Shown: in pieces, positions 30,654-39,304 of the stretch
Numbering within the stretch: position 1 is the first letter of the stretch
How the letters are laid out: each line of letters opens with the position of its first letter
Source of the DNA: Caenispirillum salinarum AK4
Lineage (GTDB): Bacteria; Pseudomonadota; Alphaproteobacteria; Rhodospirillales; Rhodospirillaceae
Assembly: GCF_000315795.1 (NCBI RefSeq)
Contig: NZ_ANHY01000008.1
Span: 1-64,000, forward strand
Length of the DNA stretch: 64,000 bases
Direction: 5' to 3'
Translations under genes and position numbers: made by a program
The notes under the pieces: model-generated
The model's input: the letters and a program-made list of their open reading frames with translations, nothing else
Databases searched by the model: none
What the model was told of the DNA's origin: nothing

Positions 30654-30923
30654 ATGAGTGACCGCAACAAGCCCCTGCCCCCGACCATCCAGGCCGCCGT
30701 CGCTGCCGTTAAGAAGGCCAAGAGCCGCCAGACGGAGGAGACCGCCCGCGGCCCCGGCGAGCAGCTGTGCAACAAGTGCGGCGCCGTCTTCCGCTGGACG
30801 CGGTCGGACGCCGCCAGCGGGCGCGGCGCCCTGGTGGCGCGGCTGGTCAAGGGATCGCAGACCTGCGACTGCGGCTACGGCAAGGCCACCACCGCCGGCG
30901 GCCGCCGGCGCGGCGGAGCGTGA
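30654..30923 (+). CDS. Small zinc-ribbon-like hypothetical protein
   Basis: An 89-residue, strongly basic protein. C-N-K-C (LCNKCGAVFRW) and C-D-C (TCDCGYGKA), about 33 residues apart, form a four-Cys set typical of zinc ribbons. A Lys/Arg-rich N-terminus and a Gly/Arg-rich tail suggest nucleic-acid contact. ATG 30654 is where the conserved-looking sequence starts. It follows the lipoprotein gene closely. The function is unknown. Confidence 0.6.
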   Translation: MSDRNKPLPPTIQAAVAAVKKAKSRQTEETARGPGEQLCNKCGAVFRWTRSDAASGRGALVARLVKGSQTCDCGYGKATTAGGRRRGGA

Positions 30924-30951
30924 GGACGCGCGGCATGGGCACGGCGTCGGC

Positions 30952-31332
30952 TCAGGGCGCGACGAACACCTTGCAGTCCGACCAGCCGTCGTTGATGAAG
31001 TGATAGGTCATGTCGGGCACGGCCTTGCCGTTGGGGTCGCTCAGGTTCCAGCCATACTTGGCGACGCCCGTGGTGCCCCGGCCGATGTTGTCCTTGCCGG
31101 TGTACCAGATTTTCAGGCGGTTCTTGCGCACCTGGTTGAATTCGTTGCGGCGGCACAGCGCCGACAACTCCTTGTCGAGCCGCCCGACTTGCCAGAAACT
31201 GTCGTTGGTCCAGGCGTAGATGGCGCCCTGCGCCGCCGCCGGCCCGGGAGGGAGCAGCGCGCCCAGCGTCACGGCCGCTGCCAGAAGGCGGGCGGCGGAA
31301 CGGGCCGGCAGGAAGGCAGAAAAGTTGAACAT
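30952..31332 (-). CDS. Small secreted hypothetical protein
   Basis: A 126-residue protein with a signal peptide (hydrophobic 13-34, cleavage near AAAQG). The mature domain of about 90 residues is aromatic-rich (AIYAWTNDSFWQVG, KIWYTGKDNIG, AKYGWNLSDPNG, YHFINDGWSDC) with two Cys that could pair. It has lower GC-driven bias than shadow frames and reads as a folded secreted domain. I do not recognise the family. It converges with the zinc-ribbon-like gene. Confidence 0.65.
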   Translation of the reverse strand: MFNFSAFLPARSAARLLAAAVTLGALLPPGPAAAQGAIYAWTNDSFWQVGRLDKELSALCRRNEFNQVRKNRLKIWYTGKDNIGRGTTGVAKYGWNLSDPNGKAVPDMTYHFINDGWSDCKVFVAP

Positions 31333-31392
31333 GAGCGGCGGTTGTGTGCGTGGCGCGATCCTCGGCCACCACTTTCCGCCTAAGCCGACAGG

Positions 31393-31857
31393 ATGTCAAA
31401 CACCATGGCCGGGTGGATACGCGATCCGCATCAGCTTCCCGACGCGCCGGGCGCCTATGTGCTGCGCATGGTGTTCGGCTTCCCCGTGCCGCTGCCGCCC
31501 CGATTCGCCGAGGCCCACGGCGCGGCGCTGGAACCCGGAACCTACCTTTACTGCGGATCGGCACGGGGCGGCGGGGGCCTGCGGGCGCGGTGCGGCCGGC
31601 ATCTGGCGGTCGACAAGCCGCGGCGCTGGCACGTGGACTGGCTGACCACGGCCGCCGGCGACACCGCCGTATGGCCCGTGGCGGGCGGCGACGAGTGCGC
31701 CCTGCGCGGCGCGCTGACGGTGGCCGGAGCCGCCGCGCCCGTTCCCGGCTTCGGCTCCAGCGACTGCCGCCGCTGCCCGGCCCACCTGCTGCGCTGGCCC
31801 GATGCCGCCGCCGACGTGACGTCGGTGCTCGCCGGCCTCACCAGCGACGGCGGCTGA
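31393..31857 (+). CDS. GIY-YIG nuclease-like protein (DUF123 type)
   Basis: A 154-residue protein whose N-terminal GAYVL and TYLYCGSARG correspond to the GIY and YIG elements of the DUF123 branch. It continues with GLRARCGRHL (the Arg helix), HVDWLTT, and the C-terminal GFGSSDCRRCPAHLLRW block, all typical of DUF123. Members occur alone or fused to endonuclease III and are presumed DNA-repair nucleases. ATG 31393 and ATG 31405 are both possible starts. It converges with the macrodomain gene (15 bases between stops). Confidence 0.8.
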   Translation: MSNTMAGWIRDPHQLPDAPGAYVLRMVFGFPVPLPPRFAEAHGAALEPGTYLYCGSARGGGGLRARCGRHLAVDKPRRWHVDWLTTAAGDTAVWPVAGGDECALRGALTVAGAAAPVPGFGSSDCRRCPAHLLRWPDAAADVTSVLAGLTSDGG

Positions 31858-31872
31858 GGCGCCCCCGGTCCG

Positions 31873-32400
31873 TCAGGCCAGCTTGTCCAGGGCGTCGCGG
31901 TGCAGAGCCGCGCTGTCTTCGTCGAAACACACGAAGCGCACGGTCTCGATGGCGTCGGTCTCGTGCAGAACCTCGGCCACCGTGCCGACGGCGATGGGGG
32001 CGGCGCGGTTCGGGGGAAAGCCGAAAATGCCCGTCGAGATGGCGGGGAAGGACACCGACGCCGCGCCGATCTCGACGGCCACCTCGAGCGAGCGGCGGTA
32101 GCAGGATGCCAGCAACGATTCCTCGTCGGCATCGCCGCCGTGCCAGACCGGCCCGACGGTATGGATGACCCAGCGGGCCGGCAGGTCGAAGCCCTCGGTG
32201 GCCTTGGCGTCGCCGGTCTCGCAGCCGCCGAGCGGCTCGCAGGCTTCCAGCAGCCGCGGCCCGGCGGCGCGCTGGATGGCGCCGGCCACGCCGCCGCCCG
32301 GGCCCAATTCGTTGTTGGCGGCGTTGACGATGGCGTCGGTGGACTCCCGCGTGATGTCGCCGACGACCACCTCGATGCGGTCGCGCGCGGATGCGCTCAT
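31873..32400 (-). CDS. Macrodomain protein (O-acetyl-ADP-ribose deacetylase-like)
   Basis: A 175-residue single macrodomain. The ADP-ribose site is clear: GDIT at 14-17, VNAANNELGPGGGVAGAI (25-42) with the catalytic Asn, then VIHTVGP and the C-terminal loop SFPAISTGIFGFP. This is the YmdB/MacroD type that removes O-acetyl-ADP-ribose or mono-ADP-ribose. ATG 32400 follows GGAGGGAG. It lies downstream of ppa on the same strand, separated by a strong hairpin. No ADP-ribosylating toxin is visible nearby. Confidence 0.88.
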   Translation of the reverse strand: MSASARDRIEVVVGDITRESTDAIVNAANNELGPGGGVAGAIQRAAGPRLLEACEPLGGCETGDAKATEGFDLPARWVIHTVGPVWHGGDADEESLLASCYRRSLEVAVEIGAASVSFPAISTGIFGFPPNRAAPIAVGTVAEVLHETDAIETVRFVCFDEDSAALHRDALDKLA

Positions 32401-32442
32401 GGCGGTCTCCCTCCTGTTCTCGCGTGATTCTTTCACCGATAC

Positions 32443-32481
32443 GGAAACGCCCCGACCACCTTTCGGGGTCGGGGCGTTTCC
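32443..32481 (-). terminator. Hairpin between ppa and the macrodomain gene
   Basis: A 15-bp perfect stem (GGAAACGCCCCGACC / GGTCGGGGCGTTTCC) around 9 bases. Its GGAAA/TTTCC ends give a short U run in either direction. It sits 35 bases past the ppa stop. Confidence 0.75.
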
Positions 32482-32515
32482 ATCATCGCGGGCAAGGCGA
32501 CGGCGGCGAGGGGCC

Positions 32516-33046
32516 TCAGCCCTTCTTGCCGGCCTCGATGCCTTTGGCGATCATCTCGGCGGCTTCCTTGGCGTCGCCCCAGCCCAGGATCTTGACCCAC
32601 TTGCCCTCTTCCAGGTCCTTGTAGTGGGCGAAGAAGTGCTCGATGCGCTTCAGCTCGGTCGTGCGGATGTCGCCGAAGCTGTTCACGTTGTCGTGGTAGG
32701 GGTGCAGCTTGGAGTGCGGCACGCCCAGGATCTTTTCGTCGCGGCCGGCCTCGTCCTCCATGTGCAGCACGCCGATCGGGCGGGTGCGCATGACCGAGCC
32801 CACGGCCACCGGCATGCGGCCGATCACCATCACGTCCACCGGATCGCCGTCGTCGGACAGGGTGTGGGGAATGAAGCCGTAGTTGCAGGGGTAGTGCATG
32901 GCGGTGTGCAGGAAGCGGTCCACGAACATGGCGCCGGAATCCTTGTCCACCTCGTACTTCACCGGATCACTGCGCAGCGGGATCTCGATGATGACGTTCA
33001 CGTCCCACGGAGCGTCCTTACCGACGGGAATCTTGTTGATGTCCAT
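32516..33046 (-). CDS. ppa: Inorganic pyrophosphatase
   Basis: A 176-residue family I soluble pyrophosphatase that hydrolyses PPi to phosphate and drives biosynthetic reactions. The signature DDGDPVDVMV gives the metal-binding D66, D68 and D71; the Glu/Lys set in VIIEIPLRSDPVKYEVDK and the Tyr pair (YPCNYGFIP) are intact. The length is standard. GGAAGGAAG precedes the ATG. It reads away from murJ across a 290-base spacer in which no gene is seen, and a strong terminator follows its stop. Confidence 0.95.
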   Translation of the reverse strand: MDINKIPVGKDAPWDVNVIIEIPLRSDPVKYEVDKDSGAMFVDRFLHTAMHYPCNYGFIPHTLSDDGDPVDVMVIGRMPVAVGSVMRTRPIGVLHMEDEAGRDEKILGVPHSKLHPYHDNVNSFGDIRTTELKRIEHFFAHYKDLEEGKWVKILGWGDAKEAAEMIAKGIEAGKKG

Positions 33047-33336
33047 GATGCTTCCTTCCGGCTTGACGGCGCCGCCAACCCTGCGGCGCGATGACCGGGC
33101 CTCCCTCCGGAAAACCCGCGATCGGTGACTGTTCGGGCGCCCGCGCCGCCGCCATCCCCTGTGGCAGCGGGTGCGGGCGCGAAAAGACGGCCCCTTTATT
33201 ACTGGAATCGCGCCCGCCGTAAAGGGCTGTCGCCGGGCTACCCCAGAGGGTGGCTTTGCGGTCCTCTGCCCGCGCCGCTTTTTCGCCTTGCCGGCATGGT
33301 GTAAAAGGGCGCGTCCTGGTCAAGCCGGTGAGGCCC

Positions 33337-34914
33337 ATGTCCCTGTTCCGTGCCGTCGCCACCGTCGGCGGGTTTACCCTTCTCAGCCGAATCACCGGGT
33401 TCGCGCGCGACATCCTGATCGCCGGGTTCCTGGGCGCGGGCACCGTGGCCGACACCTTCTTCGTCGCCTTCAAGTTCCCCAACCTGTTCCGCCGCCTGTT
33501 TGCGGAAGGGGCGGTGGCGGCGGCCTTCGTGCCGCTGTATTCGCAGACGCTGGAGAAGGAGGGCGCGGCCGAGGCCCACCTGTTCGCCCGCCGCGCCTTC
33601 ACGGTGCTGGGCCTGGTGCTGGCGGTGTTCGTCGGCTTGATGCAACTGGTCATGCCCTGGGCCATCTATGCCTTCGCACCCGGCTTCGACGCCGTGCCCG
33701 GCAAGATGGAACTGGCCGAGGACCTGACCCGCATCACCTTTCCCTACCTGCTGCTGATCTCGCTGTGCGCTTTGCTGTCGGGCGTGCTGAACAGCCTTGG
33801 CCGGTTCGCCGCCGCCGCCGCGACGCCGGTGCTGCTGAACCTGGTGATGATGGGCGGCCTGCTGGCCCTGCACCAGTACACCGCCACGCCCGGCCATGCG
33901 CTGGCCATCGCCGTGGCGGCGGCCGGCGTGATCCAGCTGCTGTGGCTGATCGTCGCCTGCCGCCGGGCAGGCGTGCGCATCCATCTGGTGCGCCCCACCT
34001 TGAGCCCGCGCATCAAGCTGCTGGCCAGGCGCGTGGTGCCGGTCGCCTTCGGCGCCGGGCTCTATCAGATCAGCCTGTTGGTGGACACCATCCTGGCCTC
34101 GCTGGTGAGCGACGGCGCCGTCAGCTACCTCTACTACGCCGACCGCATCAATCAGCTGCCGCTGGGCGTGGTCGGCACGGCCATCGGGACGGCCCTGCTG
34201 CCGCTGCTGGCGCGCCAGATCGCCGCCGGCAACACCGAGGCCGCCCACTACAACCAGAACCGCGCCATCGAGGCGTCGCTGCTGTTCACCATTCCGGCCA
34301 TGAGCGGGCTGATCGTCATCGCCCACCCCATCGTCACCGCCCTTTTCCAGCGCGGCGCCTTCGGACCGCTGGAGGCGGCGGCGACGTCCGGCGCGCTGGC
34401 GGCGTTCGCCGTCGGCCTGCCCGCCTTCGTGCTGATCAAGGTGCTGTCGCCCGGCTTCTTCGCGCGCGAGGACACGAAGACGCCGGTCTGGTGCGCCGGC
34501 GCCGGCATGGTGGTGAACGTGGTGCTGAACCTGATCCTGATGCAGGTGCTGGGGCACGTGGGCATCGCGCTGGCGACCGGCCTGGCGGCCTGGGTCAACG
34601 GCGGCGCGCTGGCCGTGATCCTGCACCGCCGCGGCCACTTCGCCCCCGACGCCCGCCTCAAGAGCCGCCTGCCGCGCATCATGGGGGCCAGTGCGGTGAT
34701 GGCCGGCGCCGTCTGGGCTGCCAACCGCTGGCTGGTGCCGGAACTGCCGGTGGAGGGCCTGGGCGCGGGCGTGCCGAGCATCGTCGCGCTGGTGGCCCTG
34801 CTGGCCGTCGGCGCCGGCAGCTTCACGGTCGCCGCCTTTGCCATGGGGGCGACGTCGCTGTCGGACATCAAGGGCATGATCCGCCCGCGCCGTGCCGCTC
34901 AGCCGGGAGAATGA
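33337..34914 (+). CDS. murJ: Lipid II flippase MurJ
   Basis: A 525-residue multispanning protein of the MOP superfamily with about 14 transmembrane helices. It starts with SLFRAVATVGGFTLLSRITGFARD, and carries FRRLFAEGAVAAAFVP (near 50-65) and SPGFFAREDTKTPVW, the classical MurJ/MviN signatures including charged residues lining the cavity. It flips undecaprenyl-linked peptidoglycan precursor to the periplasm. ATG 33337 is used because family members begin with this MSLFR-type segment. It seems to be monocistronic. Confidence 0.94.
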   Translation: MSLFRAVATVGGFTLLSRITGFARDILIAGFLGAGTVADTFFVAFKFPNLFRRLFAEGAVAAAFVPLYSQTLEKEGAAEAHLFARRAFTVLGLVLAVFVGLMQLVMPWAIYAFAPGFDAVPGKMELAEDLTRITFPYLLLISLCALLSGVLNSLGRFAAAAATPVLLNLVMMGGLLALHQYTATPGHALAIAVAAAGVIQLLWLIVACRRAGVRIHLVRPTLSPRIKLLARRVVPVAFGAGLYQISLLVDTILASLVSDGAVSYLYYADRINQLPLGVVGTAIGTALLPLLARQIAAGNTEAAHYNQNRAIEASLLFTIPAMSGLIVIAHPIVTALFQRGAFGPLEAAATSGALAAFAVGLPAFVLIKVLSPGFFAREDTKTPVWCAGAGMVVNVVLNLILMQVLGHVGIALATGLAAWVNGGALAVILHRRGHFAPDARLKSRLPRIMGASAVMAGAVWAANRWLVPELPVEGLGAGVPSIVALVALLAVGAGSFTVAAFAMGATSLSDIKGMIRPRRAAQPGE

Positions 34915-34966
34915 CCGGGTGCGGCCGCTTTGACGGCGGCGGCCGCCAACCCGGCGGGGTCGCTCC

Positions 34967-35467
34967 TCAGTCCACCTTGTAGCTGAAGGCGCCCAGGATG
35001 TGGGTGACCGTCTTGCCGTCGGTCGAGACGGGCATGATCGCCATGCGGTGCTTGAGCACGCCGCCGCCGCGCACGCGGGGCAGGGTGGCCGCGTCGGCCA
35101 GCGGGCGGCGGAAGTCCACCACCGCGCGCACCAGGTCGAGCATGTGCTCGGCGACGTCGCTGGGCAGGACGTCGTGGGGCCGCTTGCCCGTGGCCGAGGC
35201 CTTGAAGGCCTGCGACAGGGCGCCGCCGCAATAGGTGAAGGTGGCGGTGCCCAGGCCCGCGGTCACGTCCATCAGGAACAGCTTGCCGCGCAGCAGCGGC
35301 TCGGCCTCCATGTCCAGGTCGTCGAGCAGCGGCAGCGGCCGGTGGTCGCGCACGGCGTGCCAGTAGGACAGCGCCTGGCCGACGACCCGGCGCTCCCGCC
35401 CCACCGGCGCACCGCCGCCAGCCGCGGCGCCCGTGGAGTCGCCGTGTATGCCCGAATGCGCCGTCAT
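34967..35467 (-). CDS. PAS domain protein (PAS_5 type)
   Basis: A 166-residue protein consisting mainly of one PAS-like domain of the alphaproteobacterial PAS_5 class: WHAVRDHRPLPLLDDLD, then LFLMDVTAGLGTATFTYCGG and HILGAFSYKVD at the end. No output domain is attached, so it may work as a sensor subunit or through protein contact. The first 35 residues are a Gly/Ala-rich leader. ATG 35467 is chosen; the frame continues upstream but without a better ribosome site. It converges with murJ. Confidence 0.72.
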   Translation of the reverse strand: MTAHSGIHGDSTGAAAGGGAPVGRERRVVGQALSYWHAVRDHRPLPLLDDLDMEAEPLLRGKLFLMDVTAGLGTATFTYCGGALSQAFKASATGKRPHDVLPSDVAEHMLDLVRAVVDFRRPLADAATLPRVRGGGVLKHRMAIMPVSTDGKTVTHILGAFSYKVD

Positions 35468-35619
35468 GAAAAAGTCCCGTGCTCTTGTTGTTCCAGGAAG
35501 CCTCATCGGTGTGCGCCTTTCGGTGCGGGAAACGCCGCGGCTTCCTTGCGTCTTTAGGATTAAGCCCAATTCTGGAGGGGACGCTTCCCGGGGTCAACCG
35601 ATACAAAGGCATATGGCGG

Positions 35620-35663
35620 ATTGGAAAAAAGAAAAGCGCCCCGGTCCGTGCGACCGGGGCGCT
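35620..35663 (-). terminator. Intrinsic terminator of the diheme cytochrome gene
   Basis: A perfect 12-bp stem (AGCGCCCCGGTC / GACCGGGGCGCT) with a 5-base loop is followed on the minus strand by TTTTCTTTTTT. It lies 35 bases after the cytochrome stop. A textbook rho-independent terminator. Confidence 0.9.
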
Positions 35664-35697
35664 TGTTGTCCACCGAGGCGCGATAGTGTCGGCGGCG

Positions 35698-36840
35698 TTA
35701 CTCCGCCACAGCGCCTTCCTCGGGCGCGGGGCGCTCGCCCGCGCCTTCAGGCTCGGGCACCGCTTCCTGCAGCGTCTCGCTGGCAACGCCCGGAGCGGCC
35801 GGACCCGGCGACGCGGCGTCCAGCGGCGGCGGGTTTTCGGTGTGCTCCATCATGAAGGCGACGACGGCGGCGCGGTCTTCCTCGCTCTTCAGGCCGGCGA
35901 AGGTCATCTTGTTGCCGGGCGCGAAGTCCTTGGGGTTCTCCAGCCAGGCGTTCAGGTTCTCATACGTCCACTGGCCGTCCATGCCGGCCAGGGCGTCGGA
36001 ATAGCGGAAGCCTTCGTGCGCGGCGATGTCGGCACCGACGATGTTGCCCAGGTTGGGACCGACGCGGTTGGGACCGCCGATCTCATACGTGTGGCAGGCG
36101 CGGCACTGGTTGAACACCTTCTGACCGGCAGCCGGATCGGCGGCGGCGACCATGGCGGTGAATCCACCGGCGGCACCGTCGGCGGCCGGAGCGGCCTCGG
36201 CGGCCTGCTGCTCTTCGGCGGCCGGGGCCTCTTCCGTGGCGGCGGCCTCGGCCTCGCCCTCGGCGGCGGGCGCCTCCTCGGTGGCGGCGGCCTCCTGCGG
36301 CTCGGGCACGGCCGGCGGGTTCTCGGTGTGGGCCATCAGGAACTTGATGATGGCGGCGCGGTCTTCGATGTCCTTCACGCCGGCGAAGGTCATCTTGTTG
36401 CCCGGTGCGAAGTCGCTCGGGTTCGCCAGCCAGGCGTCCATCTTCTCGTAGGTCCACTCACCCTCGAGGCCCGCCAGGGCGTCGGAGTAGTTGAACCCCT
36501 CGTGCGCGGCGATGTCGGCACCGATGACGTTGCCCAGGTTGGGGCCGACGCGATTGGGGCCGCCGATTTCATAGGTGTGGCACGACGCGCACTGGCGGAA
36601 CGCCTTCTCACCGGCCGAGGCCTCGGCCTGGTTGATGAGGGTGAACAGGTCGGCCTCGGGCTCTTCCTCGGCCGCGGCCACCTCGGTCGCGCCACCTTCG
36701 TCACCCGTGTCCAGGCCCGCGCGGTAGACGGGTTCGTCCAGGGTGCGGGTCGGGTTGTAGATGTCGCCCACGGCGTTCACGATGAAAACCAGGGCGATCG
36801 CGACGGCAAGCGCGGCGACGGACTTACCAATAAAGGACAT
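35698..36840 (-). CDS. Membrane-anchored tandem diheme cytochrome c
   Basis: A 380-residue protein. Residues 7-25 are an uncleaved-looking N-terminal membrane anchor. Two class I cytochrome c domains follow: heme sites CASCH (84-88) and CRACH (246-250), with axial Met150 and Met312 in GNKMTFAG. The domains align without gaps over 93 positions with 72 identities by my count. A 60-residue Ala/Glu/Pro linker separates them and a similar tail ends the protein. Single-domain relatives (CycM/cytochrome c552) carry electrons to cytochrome c oxidase. The gene is divergent from kdsB-pheA, as cycM is in many alphaproteobacteria. The internal duplication is unusual. Confidence 0.9.
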   Translation of the reverse strand: MSFIGKSVAALAVAIALVFIVNAVGDIYNPTRTLDEPVYRAGLDTGDEGGATEVAAAEEEPEADLFTLINQAEASAGEKAFRQCASCHTYEIGGPNRVGPNLGNVIGADIAAHEGFNYSDALAGLEGEWTYEKMDAWLANPSDFAPGNKMTFAGVKDIEDRAAIIKFLMAHTENPPAVPEPQEAAATEEAPAAEGEAEAAATEEAPAAEEQQAAEAAPAADGAAGGFTAMVAAADPAAGQKVFNQCRACHTYEIGGPNRVGPNLGNIVGADIAAHEGFRYSDALAGMDGQWTYENLNAWLENPKDFAPGNKMTFAGLKSEEDRAAVVAFMMEHTENPPPLDAASPGPAAPGVASETLQEAVPEPEGAGERPAPEEGAVAE

Positions 36841-37035
36841 GCGCCTCTCCGAACGGTTCAGGGCCAGGGCAGCGATTCGCGGCCGGAGCGTAGCGGGTGG
36901 AATGCCGTCTGTCCACGGGGAGCATACGGCTTTCGCGCTGCTATACGCTTGGCGGCCGCGTTTTGATCTTTATCGAGGCCGTTCCAGGGGCTACCTTCAC
37001 GCTCCTTTCGCCCATTTCAAGTCGATGCCCGCGCC

Positions 37036-37815
37036 ATGACCGCCCCCGCCGACCCCAGCACGCCAGGACCCGCCCAGAGCCATGCGCTGGTGGTGATTCC
37101 CGCCCGCATGGCGTCGACTCGCCTGCCGGGCAAGCCGCTGGCCGACATCGGCGGCGTGCCCATGATCGTGCAGGTCTGGAAGCGCGCCATGGAGGCCGCC
37201 GTCGGCCCCGTTCTGGTCGCCTGCGCCGAGCCCGAGATCGCCGAGGCCGTGCGCGCCCACGGCGGTGAGGCGGTGCTGACCGACCCCGACCTGCCGTCGG
37301 GCTCCGACCGCGTCTGGCAGGCGGTGGAGCGGTTCGACCCGCAGGAGCGGTTCTCCGCCATCGTCAACGTACAGGGCGACCTGCCGACGCTGGACCCCGC
37401 GCTGGTGGCGGATTCGCTGGTGCCGCTCGACGACCCGGCGGTGGACATCGCCACGCTGGTGGCCGAGATCTCCAAACCGTCCGAGCGCGACAACCCCAAC
37501 GTGGTGAAGGCGATCCTGGGGCTGAAACCCGACCAGCGGCGCGGCCGGGCGCTCTATTTCACGCGCGCCACCGCGCCGACCGGCGATGGGCCGCTGTATC
37601 ACCACATCGGCCTCTATGCCTACCGCCGCGCGGCGCTGAAGCGCTTCGTCGGCCTGCCGCCGGGCGTGCTGGAAACCCGCGAGCGGCTGGAGCAGCTGCG
37701 CGCGCTGGAGGACGGCATGCGCATCGACGCCGTGCTGGTCGACACCGTGCCGCTGGGCGTCGACACGCCGGAAGACCTTCAGGCGGCGCGCGCCGTCCTC
37801 ACCCCCAAGCCCTGA
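37036..37815 (+). CDS. kdsB: 3-deoxy-manno-octulosonate cytidylyltransferase
   Basis: A 259-residue nucleotidyltransferase making CMP-Kdo for lipopolysaccharide core synthesis. [16 protein letters not shown] is the nucleotide-binding signature, SGSDRVWQA and [10 protein letters not shown] carry the metal-site Asp, and [15 protein letters not shown] with ERLEQLRAL complete the family pattern. In most KdsB the middle motif is NVQGDEP; here Asp is kept but the Glu is Leu. It sits 25 bases before pheA, forming a two-gene operon divergent from the cytochrome gene. Confidence 0.93.
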   Translation: MTAPADPSTPGPAQSHALVVIPARMASTRLPGKPLADIGGVPMIVQVWKRAMEAAVGPVLVACAEPEIAEAVRAHGGEAVLTDPDLPSGSDRVWQAVERFDPQERFSAIVNVQGDLPTLDPALVADSLVPLDDPAVDIATLVAEISKPSERDNPNVVKAILGLKPDQRRGRALYFTRATAPTGDGPLYHHIGLYAYRRAALKRFVGLPPGVLETRERLEQLRALEDGMRIDAVLVDTVPLGVDTPEDLQAARAVLTPKP

Positions 37816-37840
37816 CCCCTTCCACAGAGACAGACCCGCC

Positions 37841-38719
37841 ATGGCCGCTTCGTCCGATCCGTCCCACACCATCGCCTTCCAGGGCAGCCCCGGCGCCTAC
37901 AGCCATCTGGCGTGCAAGGCGGTGTACCCGGACTTCACGGCGCTGCCCTGCGCGGCCTTCGAGGATGCCTTCCAGGCGGTGCGGGACGGCCAGGCGCGCT
38001 ATGCCATGATCCCGGTGGACAACTCGGTGGCCGGGCGCGTGGCCGACATCCACCACCTGCTGCCCAATTCCGGCCTGCACATCATCGGCGAGCACTATCA
38101 GCCGGTGAACCACCACCTGCTGGGGGTGAAGGGCGCGACGCTGGACGACATCGCCACGGTGCGCAGCCACGTCCATGCCCTGGGCCAGTGCCGCAACATC
38201 ATCCGGCGGCTCGGCATCAAGCCGGTGGTCGCCGCCGATACCGCCGGGGCGGCGGCCGAGGTGGCGCGCATGAGCGACAAGAGCGTCGCCGCCATCGCCT
38301 CGGAACTGGCGGCGGAGACCTATGGCCTGGTGTCCCTGCAGGCCAACGTCGAGGACGAGTCGCACAACACCACGCGCTTCGTCATCATGTCGCGCGAGCC
38401 CCTGACGCCGCCGCCGGGCGCGCTGGAGGGTGTGGTGACCAGCTTCGTCTTCCGCGTGCGGAACGTGCCGGCGGCGCTCTACAAGGCGCTGGGCGGGTTC
38501 GCCACCAACGGCGTCAACATGACCAAGCTGGAAAGCTACATCGTCGACGGCCACTTCGTCGCCGCCCAGTTCCTGTGCGAAGTGGAAGGGCACCCCGAGG
38601 AACGCGGCGTGCGCCTGGCCTTCGAGGAACTGAAGTTCTTCACCCGCGAGTTGACCATTCTCGGCGTCTACCGCGCGCATCCCTACCGGTTCGAGGCCCG
38701 CGCCGACATCGAGGACTGA
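37841..38719 (+). CDS. pheA: Prephenate dehydratase
   Basis: A 292-residue monofunctional enzyme that converts prephenate to phenylpyruvate in phenylalanine synthesis. The catalytic domain (about 10-188) shows FQGSPGAYSHLA, MIPVDNSVAGRV and the TTRF catalytic Thr region (NTTRFVIM). An ACT domain (about 200-285) should bind phenylalanine; its usual ESRP motif reads ESYI, so feedback sensitivity could differ. No chorismate mutase domain is present. It follows kdsB directly. Confidence 0.93.
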   Translation: MAASSDPSHTIAFQGSPGAYSHLACKAVYPDFTALPCAAFEDAFQAVRDGQARYAMIPVDNSVAGRVADIHHLLPNSGLHIIGEHYQPVNHHLLGVKGATLDDIATVRSHVHALGQCRNIIRRLGIKPVVAADTAGAAAEVARMSDKSVAAIASELAAETYGLVSLQANVEDESHNTTRFVIMSREPLTPPPGALEGVVTSFVFRVRNVPAALYKALGGFATNGVNMTKLESYIVDGHFVAAQFLCEVEGHPEERGVRLAFEELKFFTRELTILGVYRAHPYRFEARADIED

Positions 38720-38895
38720 TGGCGGACCGCGTGATCGTTCCGGCGGCGTAAGGCTGCCGGCGCAGCTTCGGCGTCTCCTTTTTCCCCATCTTCTATACCG
38801 ACGCGCAGTCGCGGTGCGCGCGCCGGCTTGGCATGGTCGGAGGGGTTGAGGGGGAAGAACGGGTCGGACAAGGCCCGCAGACCGAGGAGTGCCGC

Positions 38896-39243
38896 ATGAC
38901 CGAGACGACGCCGCGCCGCGCGGTTCCCGCCGCCATCGCCGAGGCCCGGGCGCCCGGCGCCGTGATTCCCCTGCACCGCCACCCCGTCTTCCTGCGCCGC
39001 AAGATCGCCCGCGACGCCCGCGAGGTGCTGGATCAGGTGGCGGAGGCACGGGCCTCGCTGGACCGCATCCATTCCGCCCTGACGCTGTTCCGTGCCCAGC
39101 TTGCCCGCAGCCGCAACCGGCTGGAGCCCACCCGCGCCGACTGCGCCGCCACCCTGGCGGCGCTGGATAGCGGCGACGTGGCCGAGATGGAGCGAGTCCG
39201 CGACGCCATCCTCGAGCGCATGGAGGCGCAGGGGCGGGCCTGA
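38896..39243 (+). CDS. Hypothetical helical protein
   Basis: A 115-residue soluble protein. Residues 40-110 form long amphipathic helices (ARDAREVLDQVAEARASLDRI, then a helix ending in ILERMEA), suggesting a coiled coil. I do not recognise a family. ATG 38896 is chosen because GAGGAG lies 6 bases upstream; the frame before it lacks a site. It stands alone between pheA and a hairpin. Confidence 0.6.
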   Translation: MTETTPRRAVPAAIAEARAPGAVIPLHRHPVFLRRKIARDAREVLDQVAEARASLDRIHSALTLFRAQLARSRNRLEPTRADCAATLAALDSGDVAEMERVRDAILERMEAQGRA

Positions 39244-39251
39244 CGCGACGA

Positions 39252-39277
39252 AGGCCCCCGCGTTTCCGCGAGGGCCT
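39252..39277. terminator. Hairpin after the helical hypothetical gene
   Basis: AGGCCCCCGCG-TTTC-CGCGAGGGCCT, a stem with one C-A mismatch. A nearly identical hairpin occurs at 40163-40192, flanking the lipoprotein gene between them. It can serve the convergent genes on both sides. Confidence 0.65.
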
Positions 39278-39304
39278 GTTCATCCGGTCGAGCCGCGGCG
39301 CCGA

